Position numbers and translations under genes: made by a program
Notes under the pieces: model-generated
What the model was told of the DNA's origin: nothing
Seen by the model: the letters and a program-made list of their open reading frames with translations, nothing else
The model's database searches: none
Part shown: in pieces, positions 1 through 11,829 of the stretch
How positions within the stretch are numbered: the stretch's first letter is position 1
Layout: every line of letters begins with the position of its first letter
Source: Gongronella butleri
Lineage: Eukaryota; Mucoromycota; Mucoromycetes; Mucorales; Cunninghamellaceae
Length of the DNA: 64,000 nt
Assembly (NCBI GenBank): GCA_025201375.1
Contig: JAIWZP010000002.1
Location: 1,054,001 to 1,118,000, forward strand
Reading direction: 5' to 3'

Positions 1-526
1 ACATGCATATTTGTCTGTGCGGTCCGTATTGCGTACAATAAAAAAAAAAAGAGGGAGGCTAATGTGTATGAAAATGTGTTCTGATTTTGTTGATGATTGA
101 GAGTCTGCGGGGTCGGACGGCGAGTTAGCACAGCTGTGAGATGCGATGCATGCCCGCGGGCACTTTTTTTTTTTTTTAGCTCCACCCATTTCAAACCGAA
201 CCAGTGGTTAAGAATCGCGCCAACGAACATGACAACATACTCTAATCAGAGCACTCTTTGTTCCCTTTTTTTTTCTTTTTCATAAAAATGACATTGCTTT
301 GAACCAGTTTGACGGGTCAACACGCTTGGGGGGGGGAGACGCGCCCGCTTCTCTTTCGTTTTCTCTTTTTTTTTTTGGGTGTTTTTGTGTCACCACGGAA
401 ACTCGGAGATTCAATGTGGAGGCGAATCTCGATCTCACACACCAACAAGGGGAGGCGAGACCTCTTTTTCCTTTTTCTTTTTTTTTATTTTTCCCTGGTT
501 TCGACCTGGAACGGACGGGCTTTTTG
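1..526. other. Left edge spacer and 5' flank of the methyltransferase gene
   Basis: No gene was recognised here. The stretch holds several T-tracts (around 165-177, 255-275, 362-377 and 468-490). Like other 5' flanks in this window, the DNA just upstream of the first gene is strongly pyrimidine-rich. The open frame of the methyltransferase extends upstream to about 299, but that part encodes only low-complexity Phe/Ser runs, so I read it as untranslated leader. Confidence 0.5.
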
Positions 527-1411
527 ATGGGGCGACGCACGAGTGTCAGCGACGAGGACAAGCCCATTATGAGTGTCGAGGGCTGGGAAGATGGGGTGCA
601 CTATGTCAAGCACCTTGCCAAGCTAGACCGGTGGGAGTTGCAAGCGGCCGACAAGCTGACGGTGCACGTGGGCGACCAAGACATTGTGCTGCTGCAGGAC
701 CCTCATTCCAACCATTTGGGCGGCTATATCTGGCTCAGCTCCGTGGTCTTTTGCTCGTACATGGACGCTCTAGCCAAAATCCCGAAAAAGCGCAACGATC
801 GACAGGAATGGATCCATTTGGACCACGACAAGCTGTGGGTCGAGCTTGGATCTGGTGTTGGCCTGATTGGCATCATGCTGGCCAAGTTGGGCATCGAGCG
901 TGTGGTGATCACGGACATTGACGAGCTCGTGCCTGCCATGGAGCGCAATGTCGAGGCCAATGCGCTTGCGTCGTGGTCGATCAGCGGGCGCAAGGCCAAC
1001 GAGGACGCGACCGCCGCGTCATGGAAGGGCAGTGTCACCGTCGAGCCGCTGCTGTGGAACGACGACGTCGCCATCAAACACATAAAGTCGCTCGGCCAGA
1101 TCGACTACATTGTCGCGTGCGATTGCATCTACTCAGAGGCCAGTGCGGTCGACCTCGTCGCCACCATGGACAAGCTCGCCACAAACGACACCGTCATCAT
1201 CTGCCTGAGCGAGGTCCGCAACCAGGCCGCACAAGATACCTTTTTGGAACAGGCACGCGCCATCTTTCATGTCGACCTCGTCCCTCAGCCCCAATGGCAA
1301 AAAAAGATCCTCGGCGTCGAATTCGAGGAGACATTGAATCTATACCGCCTGTCAAGGACGCCGTTGAACCAAGGAAAACACCACAAAAAACGCAGAGATT
1401 CCCAAAAATAA
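527..1411 (+). CDS. METTL21-like seven-beta-strand protein lysine methyltransferase
   Basis: Single-exon gene of 294 codons. The product looks like a SAM-dependent methyltransferase of the METTL21/Nnt1-type protein-lysine methyltransferase group. Seen in the sequence: the segment NHLGGYIWLSSVVF typical of this family near residue 65, the SAM-binding motif I VELGSGVGLIGIMLAKLG near residue 105, an acidic motif ending strand 2 (VVITDIDEL), and the post-motif DCIYSE that carries the family's [D/E]xxY-like signature. The start at 527 is chosen because the upstream frame is low-complexity T-tract translation; a second in-frame ATG lies at 569. The C-terminus is basic (KHHKKRRDSQK). The family acts on translation factors and chaperones; the substrate here cannot be told. 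Alternative: another non-histone methyltransferase of the same fold. Confidence 0.75.
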   Translation: MGRRTSVSDEDKPIMSVEGWEDGVHYVKHLAKLDRWELQAADKLTVHVGDQDIVLLQDPHSNHLGGYIWLSSVVFCSYMDALAKIPKKRNDRQEWIHLDHDKLWVELGSGVGLIGIMLAKLGIERVVITDIDELVPAMERNVEANALASWSISGRKANEDATAASWKGSVTVEPLLWNDDVAIKHIKSLGQIDYIVACDCIYSEASAVDLVATMDKLATNDTVIICLSEVRNQAAQDTFLEQARAIFHVDLVPQPQWQKKILGVEFEETLNLYRLSRTPLNQGKHHKKRRDSQK

Positions 1412-1724
1412 AAATAAAATGGAAAAAGTACCCTTTTTGTAATTTTAATTTTTTTTTTTTTTTTTTTCACTGGGACGTGATGACGATCCACCACAGCGCG
1501 ATTGTACGAGTCGGATCTTGGATCCGATCGTCAAGGCAAGAATTTTTCTTACGGTACGTACAGTAGAAACGCGAGAGTCTCATTTTTCATTCACAAAAAA
1601 AAGACGCGAATTGGCCGGGAACGCATTGTGTACGTATGATACTGTATTCACAAATTTGAGCTCACAAAAGCCGGAAACCGTGAAATAAAATCAGTCAGTA
1701 TCTCAGCAAATGCATGAGAAAATG

Positions 1725-1925
1725 CTCTAACGTGAAATATTATACGATTTTCATCCGTTTTGGGCTTTGCACACAAATTATGATATGATAACAACGCGCT
1801 TGACCTGTCTATGTTTCAATCTCAGCAGAAAGAAACCGACGCGTGGAGCCATCATTTCAATACTTGAAGCATCGCGCTTCGCTGCACAAAAACGTACAGT
1901 CAGGTGGCTCAGAGCCGCGTGGTGG
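1725..1925 (+). repeat. Fragment of the dispersed intergenic repeat (5' part)
   Basis: This stretch resembles the left part of the repeat copies near 29.4 and 47.9 kb. Shared words include TTCATCCGTTTTGG, TGTTTCAATCTCAG (or TTTCAATTGCAG), an AGAAAC-GACGCG block, and TGCACAAAAACGTAC. It is in the same orientation as the other copies. The central and right parts of the repeat are missing. Confidence 0.55.
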
Positions 1926-2341
1926 TGTCAAGGTGTCAAGATGGCACGTTTGCATCGTGATTTACTGTCATGAATAATGATTGAAAATTGTATTTGTGGG
2001 CGATTTTTTCTTGCCTAGAGTCAAAAGCACAGATGAAAATGGGTGCGGATGGCAATTCCCCAAATGAACTGGGCACAAATAAGCTCCAAAGGGCTTAATC
2101 TTGGGAAAAAGCAAGGCTGGTACGACATGGCACACTTTTTTTTTTTTTTGGAAAAGAGATGAAAAGGGCAGGATGCACCACGCGCGTGGCTGCAAAAACT
2201 CAATGCTGCTGGTCCTCGCACAGCTTAATTTTTGTGTGGCACCTGCATTTCAAATCAAAAGGCGCCCTGGATAAATTTCCCGTGTTGCGATTTTTTTTTT
2301 TTTACCTTTTTTCTTTTCTCGCTTTATTTTTTTGTATCTCG

Positions 2342-2369
2342 TTTTTTTTTTTTTTTTTTTTTTTTTTTT
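2342..2369 (+). repeat. T-homopolymer directly upstream of the DOCK start codon
   Basis: An uninterrupted run of about 28 T ends two bases before the ATG at 2372. Similar pyrimidine runs lie just 5' of several other start codons here (POL5, the methyltransferase, TRAPPC4). They may be promoter or leader elements; that role is inferred. Confidence 0.6.
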
Positions 2370-2371
2370 CG

Positions 2372-5300
2372 ATGGACAAGTGGGTGCCCCTTCCCAAGAT
2401 AGCGCATGGGGTAGCGGTTGCACCGTTCACGCCGTCATTGTCCGATGCGGCGCTGTTGGCGCCGCCGTCGTCGCCTCATTCGCGGCCAACGACCATGTAC
2501 TCGAGCTTTGCGGTGGATTCACCAGCGTCCAATCGTCTGTCGGTGACGTCTGACGTGACGTCGAGCGATGGTGGCGGGCTGCAGCCACTGGAAGTGGGCG
2601 ATGAGGTGTATCTCTTTGAAAAGAACGGCGCGTGGTATCGCGGCTACGTGTTGGGCACGCTGGAAAATGGGCGCAAGGTCGCGGACGTTGCGCCCACAGG
2701 CATCTTTCCGGCGTCGCATATCCAGGTCAAGGAATATGTTGCGATGGATCAAGACCAAATGCCACGCTCGTCGGACGATTCGCGCTTTTCCATGGCTTCC
2801 GACCACAGTTCGCTAGTGTCGCTGGACCGTCCGCCACCTCCGCCGTTGCCCATGACGCGCTTTGACCAGTCGACCAGCACGGGCCTCGAGGAGCCGCTCG
2901 TGGACGAGATTGGCGCATGTGTGAGCGAGTGGAATTGCCTATTGTACGCGTACCTTGAGCAGGGCCAGTACGCCGCATTCAACACGGTGCGCGACCACAT
3001 CAATTACCTCATCCAGGCGCGCAGGCAGCTGCTGGACCAGGCGCTTTCGCGCGAAGAGCTTGCGCGGCTGCGACGTACCATCATCCAGCAAATGGTGTCG
3101 ATGAATCAGTCGCAACATTGCCACATGATCATCCGCCACCCCGAGCACGGCTTTATCCTCGACATCAAAAACACGTCCGTCGCCACCATGTACTATATGC
3201 ACTGGTAAAATCAAAATTGAATCCCAGAAAATGAGGAAAATCGCTCTCTTGCCTGATTTGGCGAGTTGTGCTCACGCGCCATTTTTTTTTTTTTTGTCTT
3301 GTTCTACAGGAAGTATACCACGTCGCAGCAAGACACGCCCGCGGCGATCCTGTCGGACATGGATCAGCCTGCTGCGGACCATGTGCATCACAAGCATGAT
3401 GCGTCGCTGCCATCGTCGTCGTCGTCGTCCATGCCAACACCACGAGCGCCTCAGGAAAAGTACAAGGGCGGCCAGTTCCACCACCTGTTTCTGGACCTCA
3501 AGGCGTGCGTGGCACATATTTGCCAGCCGGGCGAGTGGACAGAGTTGCATTTTTCGCTGTATTCGGCATCACACGCCAAATTCATCACCGAGCCCTTTGT
3601 CGTCCACCTCAATTACAATGGGATGCCAAAGGACGAGCAGCAGATTGGGCGTCTGCAAACACTGTTCATCGATCTGTCGGCGCACGACCTTGCCGAGCAG
3701 GTGTATCTTGTGTGCCATCTGTATCGCCTTGGTGCCATGAAATACAACGACAAGGACCATCATCTCGGCGCCAGCCTCTTTGGCGGCCATCACCACCACG
3801 CACCCGCAGCCGCTGCAGGTAAAAATGAACAGAGGGAGACCCACATCATGGACGCGCTCATTGACTCGTTTTTTTTTTTTCCCTTTTTTTTCCTTTTTTT
3901 CCCTTTTTTTCCTTTTTTTTTTTCCTCTCTCTCTCTCTTTCGTCAATGTAGGCATGGGAGGTGGCTATTTTGACCATTCCAATCGGTCGTCGCCGACGAT
4001 GAATGCGCAGCAGCAGCATTCGATGGATCCGTCGCTGACAACGTCCTTGTCGCCACTGGCGCACACGAATCTGTTCCGACGGCCGTTTGGGTGCGCGGTG
4101 CTGAACGTCAGTCGCCTTTTAAAGAGCGTAGACGCGTCGACGGTGCAGACATCGCCCACGACAACACCCGGGGGCACGCGCACGCATTCCCCATTGTACA
4201 GTGAGGTCGGGCACGACCAGCCGCACCAGCCTCATCAGCAGCATCTTGCGCCCACATCGACTGGGCAGCCATCGGTGGCACAACAGCAGCAACAATCGCA
4301 GGCATCGACTCCGGGCCATGCGGCCGGATCGTCGTTTGGCACAAGCAAGATGCATTATCATTTGAATGCGTGTGAGCACGAGATGCGGATCCATGTGCCC
4401 ACGTCTGAATCGACGTTTTATCGTCTGCACGAGGACCTGATCCACGGCAATAGCAAGGAATTCGGGCTGAATGCGCGTGCCGAGTCGCTTTGCGTGTTTT
4501 TGCGCATGTTTTATGGCCAGCAAGACCAGGTGTTGAATGTGAATGCGGCGCTTTTGCAAGACTTGCCTCGCACGCCTCGAATTGGATTTCCGGATGTGGT
4601 GTTTCCGGATGACGCACGCAACGAGTGGTACATTACGCTTGAGTCTGGACAATTTGCGCATTTTGCACGCAATCGCAACAATGTGCAAGTGATTCTGTGT
4701 GTCCGTGACAATCTGACGGGCGACGTGGTTGAGAACGCATTGTCTGTGGGTGCCGGGACGAGCAACATCTCGACATGGGAATCTGCCGTGTATTATCACG
4801 ATGACAAGCCTGTTTGGAAGGAAACAATCAAGGTGCAGATGGCCGATGTGAATGTGTGGCAGCGATCGCATGTGTTTATTGTGGTCAAGCATCGCAGTAG
4901 GCAAGGCGGCGGCGCAAGCTCGCTTACATCGGTGGCGCATCAATCACCTCCATCTGGAAGCCATGCCGGCGGGTCGTCGACTTTGTCAGGATCCAGCAGC
5001 AACCATCCTCACCATTCTCATGCATCCGCCGTATTTGCACGCATGACGGTCGAAGGGAATACGTCGTCATCCGACAAGATGTTGGCCATGGGCTATTTGC
5101 CATTGTTCATTCCGCCTCTTTCCAACGATTTTGTGGCGGATGGCACGCACACGCTCACGCTGTACAAGTACGATCGACAATTGTTGCATCCTTTGAACTA
5201 TTTCGGCCTCGTGCCTTGGTGTGCGCATTCGACCACACCTTCCAATCTCGTGGGCCAGGAAGCCATGACGTCGGCCGTCAATCAGCTGGCGCGCTCGAGG

Positions 5301-8300
5301 TTTGGCAGCAGCAGCAACAACATTTACCGCCACGGCAGCCTCACGGCGAGCCATGCCAGCATCAAAAGCCATCATTTCATCTTTGGCGGCTCATCGCAGC
5401 CATCGGGGGCGGCATCGACGTCGCCATCAGGTCAATTGGGTGGCACGCCCGTGTCCACGTCGTCAAGCAGCTCATCCACCACAACGTCGCCACCAACACG
5501 CATCATGCAACAACAACAACAACAACAGCAACAACAACAACAACAACAACATCAGCAGGGCAAACCCCATGCCGTCAAGGACTCGCTCGTGGTGACCACG
5601 TTTTTGTGCTCGACACTCTTCACCCAGAATGCCACGCTGGTGCAATTGATCAATTGGCGCGCCATGGTCCAGCATTCGGGCGCCACCACCACAGACAGCA
5701 TAGATCAATTGCTGGCCATTCTGAACAAATTCACTTTTGTCGGCGAAACAGAGGTCGTCAAGTTTCTGGCCGATATTTTTGACGCGCTCTTGGACATTTT
5801 GATCTATCGCGTGCCCGACGACCCTGAAAAGGAAGATGCTCTGCACGACCAGACCATCAACGCCATTACATGGGTATTGAGCATTGTGCAGGATCGCCGA
5901 TTCAGCAATTTCCGCCCAGTGCTGGATGTCTACATTGATCAGCGCTTCTTCACCGATGATGAAGCTAACAAGGATGATGACAATGTTGCGGCGGCCGTGG
6001 CCCAATTGCATGGCGAATTGGCTCACCACCACGATGACGACAATGACAATGACAACGACGATGCTGATGCCGACGGCGCGAACATTAGAGGTCACCATGA
6101 CAACATCAACCATTGGAGTCACGACGATCATGAAGTGGATCGCGAGCAAACGGCATGGATGTACCGACGCGATGTGGGCGCGACACACAAATATCAACTA
6201 TACACGTCATTCCGATACCGTGTCAAGCATAGCAAGACGCTTCAAAAGCGCATGATGCCCGAGGACACGACGTATTATCAATTGCTCAAAGGCTTGATCC
6301 GATTGTACAGCAATCCAAGCGACGCCGCCACCGCCAAGCGCGTACGCAGCTGCATCAAGGTGTCCGAATACTTGTTCCGCTTCATCCAACGCTCAAGGCA
6401 GCTCAAGCAATCCTTTGACACGGAAACACCCGACGACCCTTACGAGGAGGACTACAAGCAAGATCTGCAGCGCGTCTTTAGTCTCATGACCGGCATGATG
6501 GGACCAGAACAGCCAAACACCATGATCGGCACACAGACACTCGTCCTCCAGCACTTTGACGAGGCCATCACCGAGGTCCGCGCCTCGTTCCACCCTAGAG
6601 AACTTGTCCACCTCATCCAGGATCTCATGGACACCTCCTCTCATGTCACAGGTTAGACCAAAAAAAAAAAAAGGGGGGACATGGAAAAAAGGGGGAAAAA
6701 ACAGGGGGGCAAGTTGGCGCAGCACTCTTTTTTTTTTTTTGTCAAATGGTGTATTTCAAACCCCGATCTCATGCCCCTGGCCTCGATGATTATTTTTAGG
6801 CAAATTGGTGGGTTTCAAGCTGCAATTGCTGCTTCATCTTGTCAAGGGCCCGATTTTCAACAATGAGACGTGTGATCAGGGACTTGCCAAGCATATTGTA
6901 CAGCGGTGGATCAATGTATGGATCAATTCGTACATGGTGGTGGCGCGCAATGTGATTTTTGCCCACCGATCCAATTCGATGGTGTCGATCCACGACGGCA
7001 ACGACGAATCACGACATCAAGCGCGGCTCCCGCGCACGCAATGGATTGAGAATTTGCGCTTATCGCTCACGATCGTCCATGAGATGCTCATCAAGGCGCG
7101 TCGTGCGCAAGGCTGGGCGCTTATGGGCATGGCCATGGGCACCACGCCCACCACACGGGCCACATCGCAGCCGCCACAGACACATACCCGCGGCAAAAGC
7201 GACCCGCACGCATCGGTCCATCGCCCATTGCAACAACAGCAACATCAACAACATGGTGGTGCAGGGCACGCTGCGCCGATGCCGCATCATCAGCAGCAAA
7301 AGGACGAAAACGTGGAAAACGACGATGACGACGATTTTGCAACGCCGCCACCGCCTCCGATCGCATCGTCGGCTGCTGTATTGCCATCGTCGGGCCTGGC
7401 ATCCATTGTCACCCTTCTTGTGCCTCTGTTGCCGTATTTGGTCAGTGCATACAAGGATTTGCAGCGATTGGTGAACCAGGCGATGAAAGCGACCGATAGC
7501 AACGCATCGTCGTCCTTGGCGTCGCATTACCATCACCCCTTGGCACCCACATCCTTGTCGACACAACAGCAACAGCAGCAACAACAGCGAATGTCGCGCA
7601 ATTCGCTCACGGTGCTCCGCGAAAGGACGAATTCCATCATGGGCTTGTCCAATTTGGCCATGCCAACATCGCCGAGCCATGCAGATCTGCTTTCGCCTGA
7701 TCAATTCATGAGTGACGCGTCACCATTGGGTTCTTCTTCCTCTTCTTCGGCACCCATGGTCGTCCAGGCACTTGCAACGTCGCCCACCGTGCCTTTTGCA
7801 AGCACTTTCCCCTTTCAAAACAGCGGCCCGGCCAATGTCGAAGCCGCGCGACTGGCGGGCTCGGATCTGACGGCCATGGTCACCTCGGGGTTGCTCGATT
7901 TGACCGTCGTGTTATTGGATCTGTTCCATTTGACGCCTGCCAAGCAATGGCTGGCCTATTTGCACCGCACCACGGCCAAGGACGGTGCCACGGCCACCGC
8001 CGAATTCTTGATCCAGCTCGCGTACGTGTGTGGTGCTATTTTATTCGGCGACGATCTGCAGCAGGCTAGCGAAGTCCGCGGCCATCCGGACAAATACAAC
8101 GCCTTTATGGAAGAACCAGGCAATGCGCGCCGCAAATGGCCAAAGGATTGGCTCAATCTCGATCTGGTTGCGCACAAAATCATCCTCGTTCAGGTGCTCG
8201 TGCCATTGACCTCGCTGTTGGACCTCGATGCCTTTTCTCCGGCACAGCAGCAGCAATATCAAAAGGAAAAACACGACGACCCCGCCCCCGCCATGGAAAA

Positions 8301-10847
8301 GAAAAAGGACAACAAGGACGTCATGGTCCAGCTCTGGTACCTGACTTTTTTGCTTGTCTTGCGCATCTTGGGCAGCCCATCGCTCAATCTCGAGACCGCC
8401 CTTCCGCAATCCCAGCGCGCCATCTGGAAACTCGTCGGCAACATGCGCGGCGACCCAGGCGTCCAATCGCTCGCCAACCTGTGGGCCATGACGGGGCCAA
8501 AGGCTCATCATCATCACCATCCCAATCCCACGTTCCTTCGCCAATCGCCGCTGGGTGCCCAGCCGCGTGCTTTTGCCAAGGATCTCAAACCCGATTTGCT
8601 CGAGTATTTCACAGATCCAACGAGCACCAATGGCGACAATCTCATCAATGGCCAGTCCAGTGCCGACAGTGTAAGTTAATCCCCCCCTTTTTTTCCTTTT
8701 TTTTTCCTTTTTTTTTTTCTTTTTTTCTCATTTTTCTCATTTTTCTCCATTTGCACTATTTTTCTCTTTATTTTCCAGCTCTCTCTCGAGCAGGACGAGC
8801 TGCGCCTGGCTGCCGAGATTGAGCAAGCTGCTGCCGCGGCGGTGGGCGCAATAGACATGGACGACCAAGAGATGCCTGCGGCAATTGTAGCGACGATCCA
8901 CCTCGAGTCGATGCCGATCCTGCTGCGGCCGCTGTGCGCAGCGAGCTTCACGATGCACGACAAGCTGCGTGTCACGACGCTTGGCATGCTGGCCGATTTG
9001 CTGGTGATCCATATGCGCAAGGCCAAGGATCTGACGCAGGGCCAGAATTTATTGATTGGCACCATTGACAAGCTGATCATGTCGTACCACATGGGCAATG
9101 CCGACATGTGCAAAAAGTGGGTGGCCGACCTGGACGCCGCCCTGCAGCAGCGGTACCTGTCCAAGGATGAGCGCGCATGGGGCCAAGGCGTCGTCGAAGC
9201 CCTGGCCAATCTGATGGAATTGCTCGTCCAGCTCAGCAATCTGCCAAAGGACAACCCAGAATTCCGCGACGAGGAAATCTACACCACGCTCAGCTTGCTG
9301 AAATTCATCCAAGTCACCCAGCGACGCGACATTTACGTCAAATACGTCCACAAACTCGTCGATTTGCACCTCGACTCGAACAACTTTGTCGAGGCTGCAC
9401 TCACGCTGCGTTTCCACGCCGATCTGTACGACTGGGACCCGACCGACCACCTCGAAAGTGTGCCGGAGCTCGGATTTGACAGCGAAACCGCCTTCACGCG
9501 CAAACAGCGACTGTACGACACCATGATTGACTATTTGGACCGTGGCTCCGCGTGGGAGCTGGCCATTGACTTTTGCAAGGAGCTTGCCGCGCAATATGCG
9601 ACGACGACCGTCGATTACGACGCGTATGCGCAGACCCTCAAGCGCCAGGCCACCTATGTCGACTACATTAGCAAAAAGGAGCGCTATTTCAACGAGTATT
9701 TCCGCGTGGCCTACTATGGTCGTGGCTTCCCCGCGTCGCTGCGTGGGCAGCAATTCATCTATCGCGGCCTCGCATGGGAAAAGATGGCGTCCTTTGTCGA
9801 GCGCATCCAAAACCGGCACCCAAATGCCAAATTGCTCAGCAACATCAAGAGCGCGTACCTGACCGACGACCAATTGCTCGAGTTGAATGAAGCGTCCGAC
9901 GGCCAGTTCTTGCACGTGACCGCCGTCACTCCCGTCGTCGACGCCAATGGCAACAATGCATTGCTCTCGAATCCCATGGCAAGCGCACGCATCAAGGAAT
10001 ATTACAAGTACAACGACGTTGGCCAATTCACCGTCACACAGCTTGCGCATCGTGACAATTCGCTTGCCGCTGCCGCTGCCGCGCTCTCCAACAGCAGCAG
10101 CTCCTTCAATGTGTCTGCCGACGGCCATCTCCAGCCGCCCCCCACGCCAACATCGTCAACGCATCAACAAAAACAAAAAGACGACAATGACCATGTCAAT
10201 GACACGGACGAGGACAACAATGCCGTGCCGTCGCAAGCGCCGACCTCACCGATCGCCGCTGCGGCCACTGAAAACGGCTCGCCATCGCCATCATCAGAGC
10301 CATCCTCGGAAGACCATGGTGCTGAGGACGATGAGCATGACGCAGCCGACGACGCTGACGCTGACGACGATGAAGAATGGACCAAAGTGGAGCAAGAGGT
10401 GCTCAATTTGTGGGTGGAGAAGCTGACGTTTACGACGGAAGACGTGTTTCCAACCATCAGTCTGCGTTCAAAGATCACCACCATGACCATGGAGGAGATT
10501 TCCCCGATTGCCAATGCCATTCACGCCATGGACAAAAAGACCAGCGAGCTCGCCGACATGGAAAAGACATTTGCCGTCTACATTAACACCCCTGCCAACG
10601 TCAACCTCAATCCGTTCTCCATGACCCTCAATGGCGCCGTCGACGCGCCCGTCAATGGCGGCGTCCCCTTGTACAAAAAGACATTCTTGTCCGCACGCTA
10701 TGCCGCCACCCATCCAGCCAATGCCGATCAAATTGCAGCACTCAAGGAAGCCATCGACAACCAGGTCACCGTCATTGACCAATGCCTCCATGTCCACAGC
10801 CAGCTCGTCAGTGGCCAAATGGAACCCTTCCATCACAACCTGGTCGA

Positions 10848-10894
<47 letters not shown>

Positions 10895-11479
10895 AAAAGA
10901 AAAAAAAAAAGGTCAAGATGAGGCTAATGTGATGTTTTTTTTAAAACAGTGTTTTACAAGAACTTTGGCGACGAGATTGCGCGCCAAAAGTCGGCGGGTG
11001 TGCCATTCAAGACGGTGCTTGGCGGGTCCATTGGCAACAGCAGCGGGTCGCTTGTTGGCAGTGGCAGCAGTCATTCGATCAGCGGCTTGAGCACGTCGCC
11101 CGGCCGCCGCAGCTCCATCCTGGACAAGCCCTTGATGATCAAGACAAAGACCAATTCCATCATCCAGCACCCCATGCTGACCGGCCGCACAAACAGCCAC
11201 TATAGCATCACCACCGTCCCCGAGGAGCCTGGCGGCTTGCTCAGCCCCACCACAGCCGCTTCGCGCCAGCGCTCACGGTCCAACGAGCCCATGGTCACCT
11301 CTTACTCACAACCAGGCAGCTCCTCGGGCTCCCCCGCCTTGTCGCCCGTCTCATCGCCCGGCCTCTCGCCCTTGGATTTGCGCTTCGACGGCAACTCGAG
11401 CTTCTCAAAGTCCTTCAAAATGTCCATTCGCCGCGCAACACGAAAAACACAACATGCAGGCCACATCTCGCCAAAATAG
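2372..11479 (+). CDS. DOCK-family (dedicator of cytokinesis) Rac/Rho guanine-nucleotide exchange factor, six exons
   Basis: Exons 2372-3204, 3310-3818, 3952-6651, 6800-8670, 8779-10849 and 10950-11479 join in frame to 2,837 codons plus stop. Domains in order: a split SH3-like region (residues about 10-120, ending GIFPASHIQVKEY, as in DOCK180); a DHR-1/C2 region (about 670-860, with NEWYITLESGQF and NVQVILCVRDNLTG); a long armadillo-like middle; and the DHR-2 exchange domain (about 2130-2700, with DWDPTDHLESVPE, YRVAYYGRGFP-like FRVAYYGRGFP, and a terminal FYKNFGDEIA). The architecture is of the DOCK-A/B (DOCK1-like) class, which normally works with ELMO to load Rac with GTP. Insertions are low complexity: a polyQ run (5508-5552), Ser/Gln-rich blocks, and an Asp/Glu-rich insert inside DHR-2 (10180-10380). 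The last intron begins with a run of about 40 A residues. Much longer than animal DOCK1 (about 1,860 residues). Confidence 0.9.
5508..5552 (+). repeat. CAA/CAG trinucleotide repeat coding for polyglutamine in the DOCK gene
   Basis: A run of mostly CAA codons with one CAG gives about 15 consecutive Gln, then His and Gln. It lies in the linker between the DHR-1 and middle regions, so it is probably disordered and length-variable. Confidence 0.9.
10850..10949 (+). other. DOCK intron 5 with a long A-homopolymer after the donor
   Basis: The intron starts GTAAAA, continues as about 30 uninterrupted A then A-rich sequence, and ends TTTTTTTTAAAACAG. Exon phases on either side (phase 1) agree with this boundary. 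Confidence 0.75.
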
Positions 11480-11772
11480 AAACACGTGGCTATTGTAAAT
11501 ATAATTTATGAATTTTATAATATTTATACGTAACCCCTTCTTTTTTTTTATCGGTGGCGACACCATCAAGCGTCGATTTGTCCATGGGAATTCAGAGTCG
11601 GTTATTTTGCGAGGAGCAGCGACGAGTTGCATCTTGCATGACGCTTCTCATGATGAAAAAGTCCAAAAAAAAAAAAAAAAAAAAGCGGAGACATGAAGAG
11701 GCGGCGGCTTTAAATGCTATCATACGGCGGTTCATTCTTGCATGACGCCTTTTTTCGGGCAATCATAAATAC

Positions 11773-11803
11773 TACTGTACCGTACAGTACTGTACGGTAC
11801 AGT
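11773..11803. repeat. (TACNG)n array, six units in register
   Basis: Six successive 5-bp units TACNG follow each other without a break. The variable base reads T, C, A, T, G, A in order. The array therefore contains a TA every 5 bp with CNG between. The same arrangement recurs at 13319-13340, 13434-13450, 47936-47952 and 51728-51758. Confidence 0.9.
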
Positions 11804-11829
11804 GCGTAGAATATCATACCTACGATCCA

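Larger units (their letters stand above)
1412..2371. other. Intergenic spacer with a repeat fragment and T-tracts
   Basis: No gene was recognised. It contains two TA-CNG-TA words (1559-1565 and 1640-1646), a fragment of the dispersed repeat described below (about 1725-1925), and a long T-tract (2342-2369) that ends two bases before the DOCK start codon. Confidence 0.5.

Noticed and set aside
299..526. Upstream in-frame extension of the methyltransferase (76 extra codons)
   Set aside because: It only translates T-tracts into Phe/Ser runs and adds nothing seen in the family.
4108..4943. Long antisense frames opposite the DOCK gene (also at 9049-10128 and elsewhere)
   Set aside because: They mirror GC-rich codons of the sense gene, have no recognisable domains and lack start or splice context.
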